From positions 186,001-250,000 of the forward strand of contig NZ_WWER01000005.1 of assembly GCF_009857885.1 (NCBI RefSeq): a stretch of 64,000 bases of DNA, in the 5' to 3' direction. The stretch is from Pusillimonas sp. TS35. Lineage in GTDB: Bacteria; Pseudomonadota; Gammaproteobacteria; Burkholderiales; Burkholderiaceae_B. Below the pieces are notes generated by a model that ran no database searches, was not told where the DNA came from, and saw only the letters and a program-made list of their open reading frames with translations. Of the stretch, positions 36,717-46,236 are shown piece by piece. Made by a program: the position numbers and the translations under genes. How positions within the stretch are numbered: the first letter of the stretch is position 1; every line of letters begins with the position of its first letter.

Positions 36717-37604
36717 ATGACAGACCCATTTCGCTGTGGTTTTGTGGCCGTCATCGGCCGGCCCAACGTAGGCAAATCCACGCTGGTCAATGCCTTGATC
36801 GGCAGCAAGATTTCCATCGTCTCGCGTAAGGCTCAAACCACTCGACACCGTATTCATGGCGTGCTCACCCGCAAGCACGATCAGTTCGTGTTTGTCGATA
36901 CGCCGGGCTTCCAGACGCGTCATGGCGGCGCCATGAACCGTATGATGAACCGTGTGGTAACCCAAGCGCTGGCCGAGGTGGATGTGGTGGTGCATGTGGT
37001 CGAGGCCGGCAAGTGGTCGTCGGGTGATGCGCAGATTCTGCCTCTGCTGCCTGCCCCTGAAAAAACCATTCTGGTTGTCAACAAGGTCGACCTGCTAAAG
37101 AGCAAGAACGACATGTTCGCCTACGTGGGCAAGATTACGTCGCAGTTTCCGTATGGCGCGGTAGTACCCGTGAGCGCGCTGCGCGGCATACAGCTCGAGA
37201 ATCTTCTGGCCGAGATCGGCAGCAGGCTGCCGGAAGGCGAACCCATTTTCGAGGCCGATACCCTTACGGATCGGCCCATGCGTTTTATTGTGGCCGAGCT
37301 CATCCGCGAGAAGATCTTCCGTCTGGTGGGCGACGAGCTTCCCTATGGCTGTACCGTAGTGATTGAGCAGTGGGAAGAAAACGACGAAGGCGCCCGTATT
37401 GCTGCCTGCGTGGTGGTCGAGCGGGAGTCGCACAAGCCGATTTTGCTGGGCGCAGGTGGCGCCCACATGAAGCGCATCGCCACCGAGGCGCGGCAAGACA
37501 TGGTCAAGCTGCTCGAAAAGCCCGTCTATCTGGATGTCTACATCAAGGTGCGCAAGGGCTGGTCTGATCGCGAGAGTGCCCTGCGCGAACTCGGCTATGA
37601 GTAA
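36717..37604 (+). CDS. era: GTPase Era
   Basis: Era binds the 3' end of 16S rRNA and is essential for 30S maturation. 295 residues: G1 GRPNVGKST, G2 region QTTRHRIHG, G3 DTPGF, G4 NKVD. The C-terminal KH domain includes ILLGAGGAHMKRIATEARQDMVKLL. It starts one base after rnc and overlaps recO. Confidence 0.98.
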   Translation: MTDPFRCGFVAVIGRPNVGKSTLVNALIGSKISIVSRKAQTTRHRIHGVLTRKHDQFVFVDTPGFQTRHGGAMNRMMNRVVTQALAEVDVVVHVVEAGKWSSGDAQILPLLPAPEKTILVVNKVDLLKSKNDMFAYVGKITSQFPYGAVVPVSALRGIQLENLLAEIGSRLPEGEPIFEADTLTDRPMRFIVAELIREKIFRLVGDELPYGCTVVIEQWEENDEGARIAACVVVERESHKPILLGAGGAHMKRIATEARQDMVKLLEKPVYLDVYIKVRKGWSDRESALRELGYE

Positions 37605-38181
37605 ACGCGCGCAGCGCGTGCAGGATGCCGCTGGTTATTTGCTGCATGCGCTGGCATGGCGCGAAACGTCGCTCATCATTCAGGTACTTACCCGCCAGTA
37701 TGGCAATGTGGCGCTGGTCGCAAAGGGTGCCAAGCGACCGCATTCGGCGCTGCGGCCCGTTCTGTCGGCCTTTCAGCCGCTATTGCTTTCCTGGTCGGGG
37801 GGTGGTGAGGTCAAGACTCTGACGCATGCTGAAAGCGTGGGCATACGCCGCCTGGGTGGCCGCGCGTATATGTCGGCTTGGTATATGAATGAGTTGTTGC
37901 TGAGGCTCTTGCCGCGCGAGGACGCGCATCCTGTCGTTTATGATGCCTACGAGGCGGCGTTGATCCGGCTGTCGGGCGATACGCCGGCCGCCAGCGCTTT
38001 GCGACGTTTTGAATGGGTGCTGCTCAATGAAACCGGATACGGTACGGGCGAGCCCGCCCCCGATTTTGATGATCTCAGGCAGGAGCCAGCTCTGCGCCAA
38101 GCGTTGCGCGAGCGTCTGGACGCGTTGCTGCAACGTCCATTGCAGACGCGCAAGGTATTGATGGAGTTGCAGAAATTTTGA
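37597..38181 (+). CDS. recO: DNA repair protein RecO, short form
   Basis: RecO with RecF and RecR loads RecA at gaps. From the ATG at 37597, which overlaps the era stop, it has only 194 residues against about 230-260 in most proteobacteria. The N-terminal OB domain (AGYLLHALAWRETSLIIQVLTRQYGNVALVAKGAKRP) and helical core (RRFEWVLLNETGYG) are present. The C-terminal helix LQTRKVLMELQKF is also there. The middle stretch between GYG and the last helices, which in many homologues holds ~40-50 residues (zinc-finger region), is missing. The reading frame is intact, so this is an internal deletion, not a truncation. Confidence 0.93.
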   Translation: MSKRAQRVQDAAGYLLHALAWRETSLIIQVLTRQYGNVALVAKGAKRPHSALRPVLSAFQPLLLSWSGGGEVKTLTHAESVGIRRLGGRAYMSAWYMNELLLRLLPREDAHPVVYDAYEAALIRLSGDTPAASALRRFEWVLLNETGYGTGEPAPDFDDLRQEPALRQALRERLDALLQRPLQTRKVLMELQKF

Positions 38182-38186
38182 AGCTC

Positions 38187-38804
38187 ATGCCTGACCTGAT
38201 CGTGCTGGATACATGCGTCCTGATTTCCAATGTAATGCGCGAAGGTTTGCTGAGCCTGGCGCGCCAAGGCTGTTATCTGCCCGTCTGGAGTGCCGTCATC
38301 GGTGATGAGTGGCGGCGTAATGCGGCACGTCTGTGGGCGATGCCCGCACAAGACGTGCAGGCCCAGTGGGATACCCTGCAGCACGATTGGCCCCGTGCTT
38401 GCTTGGGTGATGTGTCGGCCTGGAAGGAGGGCCTGAGGCGCAGCGATCCCAAAGATATGCACGTGGTGGCGGCGGCGCGCAAGGCTGCCGGTGACCCGGC
38501 TGGCGTGCGTCGCGTGGCCATTGTCACACGCAATGTGCGCGACTTCCACCGCGGTGAGTTGTATCACCTGGGCCTGGAGCTGTTGGACCCGGATCAATTG
38601 CTGTGCCGTTGCCTGGCGCATCATCCACAGGCTGTGCAGGCCATGCTGGCGGCAGTGCCCGCGTATGCCATGGCGCATGGCCGCGAGCCTGAAGCGCTGG
38701 AAACCATACTCAGGCGCGAACGTCTCTTTCGTTTCAACCGGTTGGTTCATGCGCTTGATCGTGAGGGCGCGCCACCAGCCACCACTGTCCCGGTTCCGGC
38801 ATGA
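38187..38804 (+). CDS. PIN-domain protein (putative ribonuclease)
   Basis: 205 residues from the ATG at 38187; an upstream TTG at 38178 overlapping the recO stop is possible. The N-terminal LIVLDTCVLISN with its acidic residue, a central acidic DPKDMHVVAAA, and VAIVTRNVRDFH are the PIN fold's metal-binding and beta-strand motifs. No antitoxin gene is next to it, so it may be a housekeeping PIN nuclease and not part of a toxin-antitoxin pair. It is squeezed between recO and rarD, with the next start overlapping its stop as ATGA. Confidence 0.85.
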   Translation: MPDLIVLDTCVLISNVMREGLLSLARQGCYLPVWSAVIGDEWRRNAARLWAMPAQDVQAQWDTLQHDWPRACLGDVSAWKEGLRRSDPKDMHVVAAARKAAGDPAGVRRVAIVTRNVRDFHRGELYHLGLELLDPDQLLCRCLAHHPQAVQAMLAAVPAYAMAHGREPEALETILRRERLFRFNRLVHALDREGAPPATTVPVPA

Positions 38805-39694
38805 AGTACGGTGTTGCGTTATCAGTCCTATCGTCTTGCCTGTTCGCGCTGCTCTATTTTTACGCAACCGTTCTGCAGCCGCTCAATGGCGAGCAGGTCT
38901 TTGCGTGGCGTATTGTTCTGGGCTTGCCGGCGCTCGCGTTGATTATCGCGCGCAAGCGCGCCTGGCATGAGGTTCGCGATATTGTTGCGCGCCTGCGGAG
39001 CGAGCGCGCCTTGTGGCTGCTGCTGCCGCTTGCCGCGCTATTGATTGGTGTGCAGCTCTGGTTGTTTGTATGGGCACCGCTGCACCAGAAGGCGCTGGAC
39101 GTGTCGATGGGCTATTTCCTACTGCCGATCGTCATGGTGCTGGTGGGGCGGATCCTCTACAACGAACGCCTGTCCCGCCTACAGCAGGCGGCTGTCTATA
39201 CCGCGCTGTTGGGCGTGTTCCACGAGTTGCTGAGCACGGGCGCATTTTCGTGGGCCACCGCGGTCGTCATGTTCGGCTATCCCCCTTATTTTGTCTTGCG
39301 GCGTTACCTGAATATGGGGTCCTTGGGTGTCCTGTGGTTCGATATGCTGTTCATGGCGCCCGTGGCGCTTGCGCTGCTGTCGGTGTCCGTCGATGGCATG
39401 AACGCCTGGGAACAACTCGCCGCCTATCCGCGTTTGCTGATTCTCGTGCCGCTACTCGGGCTGATAAGCTCTGTAGCACTGGCCGCATACTTGCAGGCCA
39501 GCCGGGTATTGCCACTGGGGCTGTTCGGTCTGCTGGGGTATGTGGAGCCGGTGCTGCTTTTCGGTGTGGCGCTGTTCTTTTTGGGCGAACCGGTGGAGCC
39601 GCGGGCTTTGCTCACCTATGTGCCGATCTGGATTTCCGTGATGCTGGTGGCGGGCGATGTCGGACGCCAATGGCGGCGTCGCGCCCGTACATGA
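38801..39694 (+). CDS. rarD: RarD-family EamA transporter
   Basis: A 297-residue membrane protein with about ten helices in two EamA halves. RarD proteins are inner-membrane permeases linked to chloramphenicol resistance in Pseudomonas, with unknown natural substrates. Conserved features include FAWRIVLGLPALALI near residues 30-45 and GYFLLPIVMVLVGRILYNERLSRLQ. PLGLFGLLGYVEPVLLFGVALFFLGE is the C-terminal EamA signature. Start ATG 38801 overlaps the PIN gene's stop. A bidirectional terminator lies right after it. Confidence 0.92.
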   Translation: MKYGVALSVLSSCLFALLYFYATVLQPLNGEQVFAWRIVLGLPALALIIARKRAWHEVRDIVARLRSERALWLLLPLAALLIGVQLWLFVWAPLHQKALDVSMGYFLLPIVMVLVGRILYNERLSRLQQAAVYTALLGVFHELLSTGAFSWATAVVMFGYPPYFVLRRYLNMGSLGVLWFDMLFMAPVALALLSVSVDGMNAWEQLAAYPRLLILVPLLGLISSVALAAYLQASRVLPLGLFGLLGYVEPVLLFGVALFFLGEPVEPRALLTYVPIWISVMLVAGDVGRQWRRRART

Positions 39695-39696
39695 AA

Positions 39697-39720
39697 AAAC
39701 GCCCGGCATGCCGGGCGTTT
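39697..39720. terminator. Bidirectional terminator between rarD and the BI-1 gene
   Basis: AAACGCCCGGC and GCCGGGCGTTT form an 11-bp perfect stem around a 2-base centre, with an A-run before it and a short T-run after it, so it can end both convergent transcripts. Confidence 0.9.
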
Positions 39721-39740
39721 GTTGAGGGGCACGGAGTAGT

Positions 39741-40445
39741 TTACTCGCGGTCGCCGCCGAATATGCCCAGCAGCATCAGCAGGTTGGCAAAAATGTTGTA
39801 TAGGTCGAGATAAATGGCCAAGGTGGCCGACACGTAGTTGGTTTCACCGCCGTTTATGACGCGCTGCAGGTCGACCAGCAGCAGGGCCGAGAAGATGCCT
39901 ATGGCCAGCACGGATACAGTGAGCATGAGCGCCGGCAGTTGCAGGAAGATGTTGGCCAGCGAGGCGACGATCAGCATTACCACGCCGATGAACAGGAACT
40001 TCTGCATGCCCGAGAAATCGCGCTTGCTGGTGGATGCAACGCTTGCCATGGCACCGAATACCGCAGCGGTGCCGCCGAAGGCCAGCATGATGAGCTGCGA
40101 GCCATTGGCCAGGCCGATCACGTGGCCGAGCAGGCGTGACAGCATGATCCCCATGAAGAACGTGAACGCGAGCAGCAGGGCAACACCCAGGGAGGAGTTT
40201 TTGTTGCGTTCGATCATGAACATGAGGCCAAACGCGCCGATGAGGAAAACGATGGCGCTCATGCCGGGGCTGGCGCCCATGACTTGGTTGATGCCGGTGT
40301 TCAGGCCGACGAGCGCACCCAGCACGGTGGGCACGAGCGATACGGCCAACAGCCAGTAGGTGTTGCGCATGACACGGTTGCGGACGGCCTGCGAAGCAAT
40401 ACCGTACTGGCCGGTGTCGGCGACGGATTGACGGAAGTCGGTCAT
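39741..40445 (-). CDS. Bax inhibitor-1/YccA family membrane protein
   Basis: From the ATG at 40445 the protein has 234 residues with seven predicted helices. The BI-1 family signature is present (FLIGAFGLMFMIERNKNSS early, LLVDLQRVINGGETNYVSATLAIYLDLYNIFANLLMLL at the end). The C-terminal DL-x-x-D-like acidic residues are linked to proton-coupled calcium leak in YetJ; function in proteobacteria is unclear, and YccA interacts with FtsH. An upstream start at 40499 is not needed. Confidence 0.92.
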   Translation of the reverse strand: MTDFRQSVADTGQYGIASQAVRNRVMRNTYWLLAVSLVPTVLGALVGLNTGINQVMGASPGMSAIVFLIGAFGLMFMIERNKNSSLGVALLLAFTFFMGIMLSRLLGHVIGLANGSQLIMLAFGGTAAVFGAMASVASTSKRDFSGMQKFLFIGVVMLIVASLANIFLQLPALMLTVSVLAIGIFSALLLVDLQRVINGGETNYVSATLAIYLDLYNIFANLLMLLGIFGGDRE

Positions 40446-40580
40446 GGTGATGTGTATTCCTATAGTGGTGAGTACTTTAGGGATAAGAATAGCTGACAAA
40501 TTGCTGAATGCGCAACGGGTATTCGCAGCAGCGATGTTCTTTTGGCTCGCTGCGGCCGTAAAGGTTCCGTATCGCGTTCT

Positions 40581-41063
40581 TCAGCCGCGCGGTTGATGGC
40601 CGGAGACGTCGTGGGCGTGGAGGGAGAGCCCGCTGGCTTGATATTGGCGCCAGCGTTCGCGAGCTGCGTTTTTGTCTTCGGTGTGGTTGGAGACAATTTC
40701 AAGTATGCGTGCGAAGCGCTCGGGTGCTGGTGGGCAGTACAGGTCGAGATTAAGCAGCCACGCGGAGGCATCGCCTTCGGCAGGCGTCGCCGATTTGTCA
40801 AAAAGCGCTGCTGCCTGGGCGAGTTCATCGGCATTGCCGACCAGCAGCACCGGCGTGGTCGGCGCCAGGGGATCGGCCACCGCGACGTGCGGTATGAACG
40901 CGGTGGCGTCAAAGCCCCACAGCAGGCGATCAAACTTGGCCAGCCGGGAGGCGTCTTGTGTATAGACCAGCAGGCGCCGCCCCGCCAGGTACTGCTTGCG
41001 TGTTACCTCGCAGGCCATGCGCAGGCGGTCGGCCGCGCCGAAAGCAAAATCGACCCGTGTCAT
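40581..41063 (-). CDS. holC: DNA polymerase III chi subunit
   Basis: HolC links the clamp loader to single-strand binding protein. From the ATG at 41063, overlapping the pepA stop, it has 160 residues starting TRVDFAFGAADRLRMACEVTRK. It contains the family core LLVYTQDASRLAKFDRLLWGFDATAFIPH and VLLVGNADELAQAA. The pepA-holC coupling is common in proteobacteria (pepA-holC-valS in E. coli); valS is not present downstream here. Confidence 0.94.
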   Translation of the reverse strand: MTRVDFAFGAADRLRMACEVTRKQYLAGRRLLVYTQDASRLAKFDRLLWGFDATAFIPHVAVADPLAPTTPVLLVGNADELAQAAALFDKSATPAEGDASAWLLNLDLYCPPAPERFARILEIVSNHTEDKNAARERWRQYQASGLSLHAHDVSGHQPRG

Positions 41064-42562
41064 CAACCCGCTTGGCCGAGCAAATAATGCACCAGCAGCG
41101 GAACCGGCCGGCCCGTTGCACCCTTTTCTTTGCCGCTGCGCCACGCGGTGCCCGCGATGTCCAGGTGGGCCCACGGATAGCTTTCGGTGAAGCGCGACAG
41201 GAAGCAGGCCGCGGTAATCGCGCCGCCATCGCGGCCACCGATATTGGCCATGTCGGCAAAATTGGAGCGCAAGGATTCTTGATAGGGCTCTTCGAGGGGC
41301 AGCCGCCATGCTGTGTCGTTGGCGGTGCGCCCGGCCTGCAGAAGTGTTTCAGCCAGTGCGTCGTCTTTGGTGAACAGGCCCGCGTTAACGTGCCCCAGCG
41401 CTACGACGCACGCGCCCGTGAGTGTGGCAATGTCGATGACGGCGGCAGGTTTGAAGCGTTCCGCGTAGGTGAGGGCGTCGCACAGTACCAGCCGCCCCTC
41501 GGCGTCCGTGTTGAGGATTTCGATCGTCTGGCCCGACATACTGGTGACAATATCGCCCGGCTTGTTGGCGCGGCCGCTGGGCAGGTTCTCGCAGGACGCG
41601 ATCAGCCCGATCACATCGCGGTCGAGTTCGAGCTCGGCTACCGCACGCAGCGTGCCCAGCACCGATGCGGCGCCGCACATGTCGTACTTCATCTCATCCA
41701 TGGCAGCCGCGGGTTTGAGCGAAATGCCGCCGGCGTCGAAGGTGATGCCCTTACCAACCAGCACGATCGGCGCCTTACGATTGCGGCCGGCCTTGCCTGG
41801 CGCCGTGTGACGCAGCACGATGAAGGCGGGAGGCACATAAGAGCCGCGGGCCACTGACAGGAAGGCGCCCATTTTCAAGGCTTCGATTCGTTTCTGGTCC
41901 AGCACCTCGGCCTTCAGGCTTTTGAATTCGCGCGCCAGCTTGCGGGCGGTGTCGCCCAGATAGGCCGGCGTGCAAATATTGCCGGGCAGGTCGCCCAACT
42001 GACGAGTGAGGTTCATGCCGTTGCCGATGGCCAGGCCCTCGCGCTGGCCGGCCTGCGCCTGGGCCGCCTGCGCGCGGGTGACCCAGTGCGCGAGCTTGCC
42101 AAGCTTGGGGCGAGGATCTTGCTTTTTGCCGAACGTACCCTCGTAGCGGTATACCGCAGCCACTGCAGCGCTGGCTGCAGTACGAGCGCGTTCGCGGATG
42201 CTGGCACCGCCGCACTCGATGCTGGCCAGCGTGCTCACACCTTCTGCCAGCCCGGCATCAGCGCAATATTGCGCAAAGCCGCGCTCGGCGACGGCATGAG
42301 CGGCGGCGTTATAGGCTGCCTGCTTGCCGAGCCCAACCAGCACCACACGCGCAGCGGTGACGCCGGGTAGGTTGCGCAGCGTCAACTGGCTGTTCGGGCG
42401 GGCCTTGAACTCGGATTTCAGCACAGCGCGCAGCGCGCCATCCGCGGCACGGTCGATGACGTCCGCTGGCGCCGACAGCTCGCCATCGGCGAACACGCCG
42501 ACGGCCAGCGCCGCCGTCTTGATTTGATGCAAAGATGCGGTTGTCAGTGTGCTAAATTCCAT
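41063..42562 (-). CDS. pepA: Leucyl aminopeptidase
   Basis: PepA is a hexameric two-metal aminopeptidase that removes N-terminal residues, and in E. coli also binds DNA. Start ATG 42562 with AAGGAAA upstream gives 499 residues. The metal site lies in [30 protein letters not shown] and [18 protein letters not shown], the M17 signature. The N-terminal ~165 residues are the non-catalytic macro-like domain. It is divergent from lptF, a conserved layout. Confidence 0.97.
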   Translation of the reverse strand: MEFSTLTTASLHQIKTAALAVGVFADGELSAPADVIDRAADGALRAVLKSEFKARPNSQLTLRNLPGVTAARVVLVGLGKQAAYNAAAHAVAERGFAQYCADAGLAEGVSTLASIECGGASIRERARTAASAAVAAVYRYEGTFGKKQDPRPKLGKLAHWVTRAQAAQAQAGQREGLAIGNGMNLTRQLGDLPGNICTPAYLGDTARKLAREFKSLKAEVLDQKRIEALKMGAFLSVARGSYVPPAFIVLRHTAPGKAGRNRKAPIVLVGKGITFDAGGISLKPAAAMDEMKYDMCGAASVLGTLRAVAELELDRDVIGLIASCENLPSGRANKPGDIVTSMSGQTIEILNTDAEGRLVLCDALTYAERFKPAAVIDIATLTGACVVALGHVNAGLFTKDDALAETLLQAGRTANDTAWRLPLEEPYQESLRSNFADMANIGGRDGGAITAACFLSRFTESYPWAHLDIAGTAWRSGKEKGATGRPVPLLVHYLLGQAG

Positions 42563-42654
42563 ACAGATTTCCTTTTTCATTGGCCCCGGGGTCTGGCCGG
42601 ATCTGATCCGAGAATATTCGGCAGAATGCCTGGCATTATCCCGCAAATTGTCTC

Positions 42655-43773
42655 ATGTCTCTATTCAAGCGTTCCGTTGTCTCCGAAATCATGAGTCACG
42701 CCGGCATTGTGTTTTCCACGCTGCTGATCGTCTGGCTCAGTGTGCTTCTGGTGCGCCTGCTGGGCGAGGCCGCCAACGGTACAATCGGCGCCGATGTGGT
42801 GTTGGGCCTTGCCACGTTCTCCAGCATTACCGCTCTGCCCGTGATTCTGTCCGTGTCGCTGTTCATTGCCGTGCTCACCACCATCACGCGGGCGTTTCGC
42901 GAATCCGAGATGGTAGTGTGGTTCGCCAGCGGCCTGTCGCTCAAAGATTGGGTGAATCCGGTGTTGCGCTGCGCGGTGCCGGTGGCGCTCCTTATTGCCG
43001 TACTCACCTTGGGGGCGTCGCCGTGGGCGTATCGGCAGATTGGCGAGTATCGTCAGCGCTACGAGCAGCGCTCCGACTTGTCCAAGGTGGCCGCAGGCCA
43101 GTTCATCGAAACCGAGGACGGTGCACGGGTGTTTTTCGCCGAAGAGCCTACGCGCCCCGAAGAGGAACTAGGCAAGGTTGTGGCGCGCGTGCTGGATGAG
43201 GGTTGGCTCAGCGTAATCGCCGCCGACAGTGCCCATATCGAAACAGAAGCCAATGGCGATCGTTTTCTGGTGCTTAGCGCCGGCCATCGCTACGACCTGA
43301 AGCCGGGGCAGGCCGAGTTCCGGCTTGCCGACTTCGAGCGTTATGGCATGCGCCTGGAAAGCAATGCCGCCGTCAACTCGCCCGAAGCGGTGCGGCGCCT
43401 GGCTGAAAGCCAGATCAAGGCGCGCCCCACCACGTTGTTGATAACCGATGACAGCAACAATGCGCGTTCACAGATCATGTGGCGCCTGGCCATGCCGCTT
43501 GCAGCACTCAACCTGGCCCTGCTGGCCATCCCGTTGGGCGCGGTCAACCCGCGACTGGGCAAATCGGGCGATTTTCTCATTGCAGGACTGGTGGGGCTGC
43601 TGTACATGAACCTGATCAATCTTTCGCGAGGCTGGATTGGAGCGGGGGTGCTCAGTTTCGGCCTTGGTCTGTGGCTGGTGCATGCGATATTCGCAGGGCT
43701 GATGGCTTATATGATGTGGCGCAGGTTGCGCGTCAAGGCGCCGCGCCGCCAACACCGGGCGGTGCGCGCGTAA
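42655..43773 (+). CDS. lptF: LPS export ABC transporter permease LptF
   Basis: LptF with LptG and LptB2 pulls LPS out of the inner membrane toward the periplasmic bridge. 372 residues: two N-terminal helices (~20-45, 60-80), a third at ~100, a periplasmic beta-jellyroll domain (~120-265) and three C-terminal helices. The coupling helix region MWRLAMPLAALNLALLAIPLGAVNPR is typical. lptG, usually next to it, is absent here, since a DUF423 gene faces it directly. The 92-bp gap to pepA holds the two promoters. Confidence 0.94.
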   Translation: MSLFKRSVVSEIMSHAGIVFSTLLIVWLSVLLVRLLGEAANGTIGADVVLGLATFSSITALPVILSVSLFIAVLTTITRAFRESEMVVWFASGLSLKDWVNPVLRCAVPVALLIAVLTLGASPWAYRQIGEYRQRYEQRSDLSKVAAGQFIETEDGARVFFAEEPTRPEEELGKVVARVLDEGWLSVIAADSAHIETEANGDRFLVLSAGHRYDLKPGQAEFRLADFERYGMRLESNAAVNSPEAVRRLAESQIKARPTTLLITDDSNNARSQIMWRLAMPLAALNLALLAIPLGAVNPRLGKSGDFLIAGLVGLLYMNLINLSRGWIGAGVLSFGLGLWLVHAIFAGLMAYMMWRRLRVKAPRRQHRAVRA

Positions 43774-43792
43774 TACCCGCGTGCCTGCCGCG

Positions 43793-44167
43793 TCACGTTG
43801 ATCGCACGGCAGCCCAGGCCAATATCCCCCAGCCTGCCAAAAAGGCCATACCGCCTATGGGCGTGATGGCGCCCAGCCATGTCGCGCCTGTCAGCACCAA
43901 TGCGTAAAGGCTGCCACTGAAAATCAGCACGCCGGCCAGCATCACCGTGGCCGCGACATTGAACAATGCCGAGCCAAACTGCTGTGCCAGCAGGGCTGCC
44001 AACAGCATGCCCAGGCCATGCACCAGTTGATACAACACAGCGGTGTGCCATATCCCCAGCATGTCTGTGCTGACGACACGCTTGAGGCCATGCGCGCCAA
44101 AGGCGCCTGCTGCAACCCCAAGCAACATGAGGATCGCGGCAATAGTCACAACATGGCGGGTGGGCAT
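43793..44167 (-). CDS. DUF423 family membrane protein
   Basis: From the ATG at 44167 it has 124 residues and four hydrophobic helices. The core GVAAGAFGAHGLKRV and the C-terminal GAITPIGGMAFLAGWGILAW are the DUF423 signature. Function unknown; inner membrane. It is convergent with lptF (19-bp gap). Upstream frame extensions do not match the family. Confidence 0.92.
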   Translation of the reverse strand: MPTRHVVTIAAILMLLGVAAGAFGAHGLKRVVSTDMLGIWHTAVLYQLVHGLGMLLAALLAQQFGSALFNVAATVMLAGVLIFSGSLYALVLTGATWLGAITPIGGMAFLAGWGILAWAAVRST

Positions 44168-44299
44168 GAGATGCTTCCTTTTTGGCTCGGGTTTCATGTG
44201 CCGGCGCCGAGGCAGTTGCACCCGCACCGATTCAGGCGATACTGTAGCAGTTGAACCCTGCGGGGCGTAGGCCCCGTCAATGCAGACGGGAGGCGCATC

Positions 44300-45937
44300 A
44301 TGAGCTGGACCACGCACGATGTGACGAACCAGCCACCCGAGCTGGTTGATTACAACCTATACGACACCGACATGGCGCTGCGCGAGGGCGTACGGCGCGA
44401 AGGCGCATCGGCGCACGAGGCGCGCTTGGTGGAGTATGGTGCGGCGCTGGGGACGCAAGAGGCGGCGGAATGGGCGGATCAGGCCAACCGCTGCGGGCCG
44501 GTGCTGCAGGCCTTTGATGCCCGAGGCTATCGTGTCGATCGCGTTCGCTATCATCCGGCTTGGCTGCACTTCTTGCGTATGGCGTATGCGCAGGGCATGC
44601 ACGGTACGGCATGGAGGGCGGCGGGGGGCGGGGCGCAGGTGGCGCGGGCGGCGGCCTATTTGATGCATGGGCAAATCGAAGCCGGCTCGCTGTGCCCCGT
44701 CACGATGACGGCCGCCGCAATTCCGATATTGCGCCAGGAAAGCTGGTTTGCCAGTATCGAGCCTTTGCTGTATTCGCAAACCTACGACGAACGCGATATA
44801 CCGCTGGCGCGCAAACGTGCCATGGGCGTGGGTATGGGTATGACGGAGAAGCAGGGCGGATCAGACCTGCGCGCCAATACGACGCGCGCCACGCCTGTGC
44901 ATGAGGGCAGCCAAGGACGCAATTACAGGCTGGTAGGCCACAAGTGGTTTTTCTCGGCGCCCACGTCCGACGCGCACTTGGTGCTGGCGCGCGCTCATGA
45001 CGCGTTGTCGTGTTTCTATGTGCCGCGTTGGCTCGAGGATGGCAGCCGCAACGGCATCCGCATCCAACGACTGAAAGACAAACTTGGCAATCGTTCCAAT
45101 GCCAGCGCGGAGATCGAATTCCAGGACGCTATGGGCGTGATGGTGGGCGAGGAAGGGCGGGGTGTGGCCACGCTGGTGGAGATGGCCTCGTATACCCGCC
45201 TGGATTGTGTGCTGGGCAGCGCGGCACTGCTGCGTGCCGGCGTGGTGCGCGCGGTGCACCACGCCCGGCATCGCATGGCATTTGGCAAACTTCTAGCCGA
45301 ACAGCCGCTGATGCAAAGCGTGCTTGCCGACCTTATCCTCGAAAGCGAGGCGGCATTGGTACTGGCGCTGAGGCTGGCCGGTGCGCTCGATGCACGGGGC
45401 GATGCCGATCAGGATGCATGGCGGCGCCTGATGGCGCCGGCTGCGAAGTTCTGGGTCTGCAAACGCGCCATCCAGGCCGTCGCTGAATGCATGGAAGTGC
45501 TGGGTGGCAACGGCTACATTGAAGAAGGGCCGCTGGCACGGCTTTATCGCGAAACACCGGTCAACGCCATTTGGGAGGGCTCGGGCAACATTATGTGCCT
45601 GGATGTGCTGCGCGCCTTGCAACGTGACGCTAGTGCGGTCGACAGGGTGCAGGCGCTGGTGCGCGACAGTACCGGCGACAGCCGGACTGCGGCGCGTGCG
45701 AAGGCTGTGGGACAAGCGCTGGCTGACCAACAGGCTTTGCCTGCGCGGGCACGGGAGGTTACCTGCAGCCTGGTATTGCTTACACAGGCCATGCTGCTGC
45801 GTGCGCATGCGCCGCAATTCGTGGCGGATGCCTTTATCCAGTCGCGCTTCGGGCCGGCGGGGCAGGGTGTATTCGGCGCCTGGGCGCCATCCGGTGCCAT
45901 TGCCCGTGCACTTATCGACCGCGCCTGGCCGGCTTGA
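44300..45937 (+). CDS. aidB: AidB-like acyl-CoA dehydrogenase
   Basis: 545 residues, the size of AidB-type flavoproteins, which are larger than normal acyl-CoA dehydrogenases. E. coli AidB is part of the Ada alkylation response and binds DNA. Conserved features are GMGMTEKQGGSDLRANTTRA (FAD/substrate loop), GHKWFFSAPTSDAHLVLARA, and KDKLGNRSNASAEIEFQ. LGGNGYIEEGPLARLYRETPVNAIWEGSGNIMCLDVLRAL is the AidB C-terminal signature with the catalytic-base region. A GGGAGG ribosome-binding site precedes the ATG. It stands alone. Confidence 0.94.
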   Translation: MSWTTHDVTNQPPELVDYNLYDTDMALREGVRREGASAHEARLVEYGAALGTQEAAEWADQANRCGPVLQAFDARGYRVDRVRYHPAWLHFLRMAYAQGMHGTAWRAAGGGAQVARAAAYLMHGQIEAGSLCPVTMTAAAIPILRQESWFASIEPLLYSQTYDERDIPLARKRAMGVGMGMTEKQGGSDLRANTTRATPVHEGSQGRNYRLVGHKWFFSAPTSDAHLVLARAHDALSCFYVPRWLEDGSRNGIRIQRLKDKLGNRSNASAEIEFQDAMGVMVGEEGRGVATLVEMASYTRLDCVLGSAALLRAGVVRAVHHARHRMAFGKLLAEQPLMQSVLADLILESEAALVLALRLAGALDARGDADQDAWRRLMAPAAKFWVCKRAIQAVAECMEVLGGNGYIEEGPLARLYRETPVNAIWEGSGNIMCLDVLRALQRDASAVDRVQALVRDSTGDSRTAARAKAVGQALADQQALPARAREVTCSLVLLTQAMLLRAHAPQFVADAFIQSRFGPAGQGVFGAWAPSGAIARALIDRAWPA

Positions 45938-46236
45938 GGCGCAACTGGGATCGCCGCGTGCGTCATGGGCAAGCCGGGTGCCCGCAGCAGTGCATGCGTC
46001 GCCAGCGGCCACCGCCGCCGGGGCGGTGGGGCGTGGACCATCACTCTGGCCGCTCCGGCGCCCTGTCAGGCCTGTTGGGCGCAAGCCATAGGCCTGGGGC
46101 CTGTTCTGTCGTTCAGGCTCAGTCGTCACGGGGTAATACCCGGGTAACGCGCTTTTCCGCGACACCCTATAATCGTTCGGCCCGGATCCCATAACCATGG
46201 ATGTAGGCGGGTATATATGCAGAATGCGGGAAGCCT
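45938..46236 (+). promoter_or_regulatory. Promoter region of the nuclease-oligopeptide transporter operon
   Basis: About 300 bp with no convincing gene. The left part is GC-rich, with short repeats. TATAAT at 46168-46173 is a good -10 about 64 bp before the GTG start at 46237. The -35 is weak. Confidence 0.5.

Noticed and set aside
38187-38804. PIN gene considered as a VapC toxin of a toxin-antitoxin pair
   Set aside because: No small antitoxin frame precedes it; it overlaps recO and rarD in a housekeeping string and is longer than VapC.
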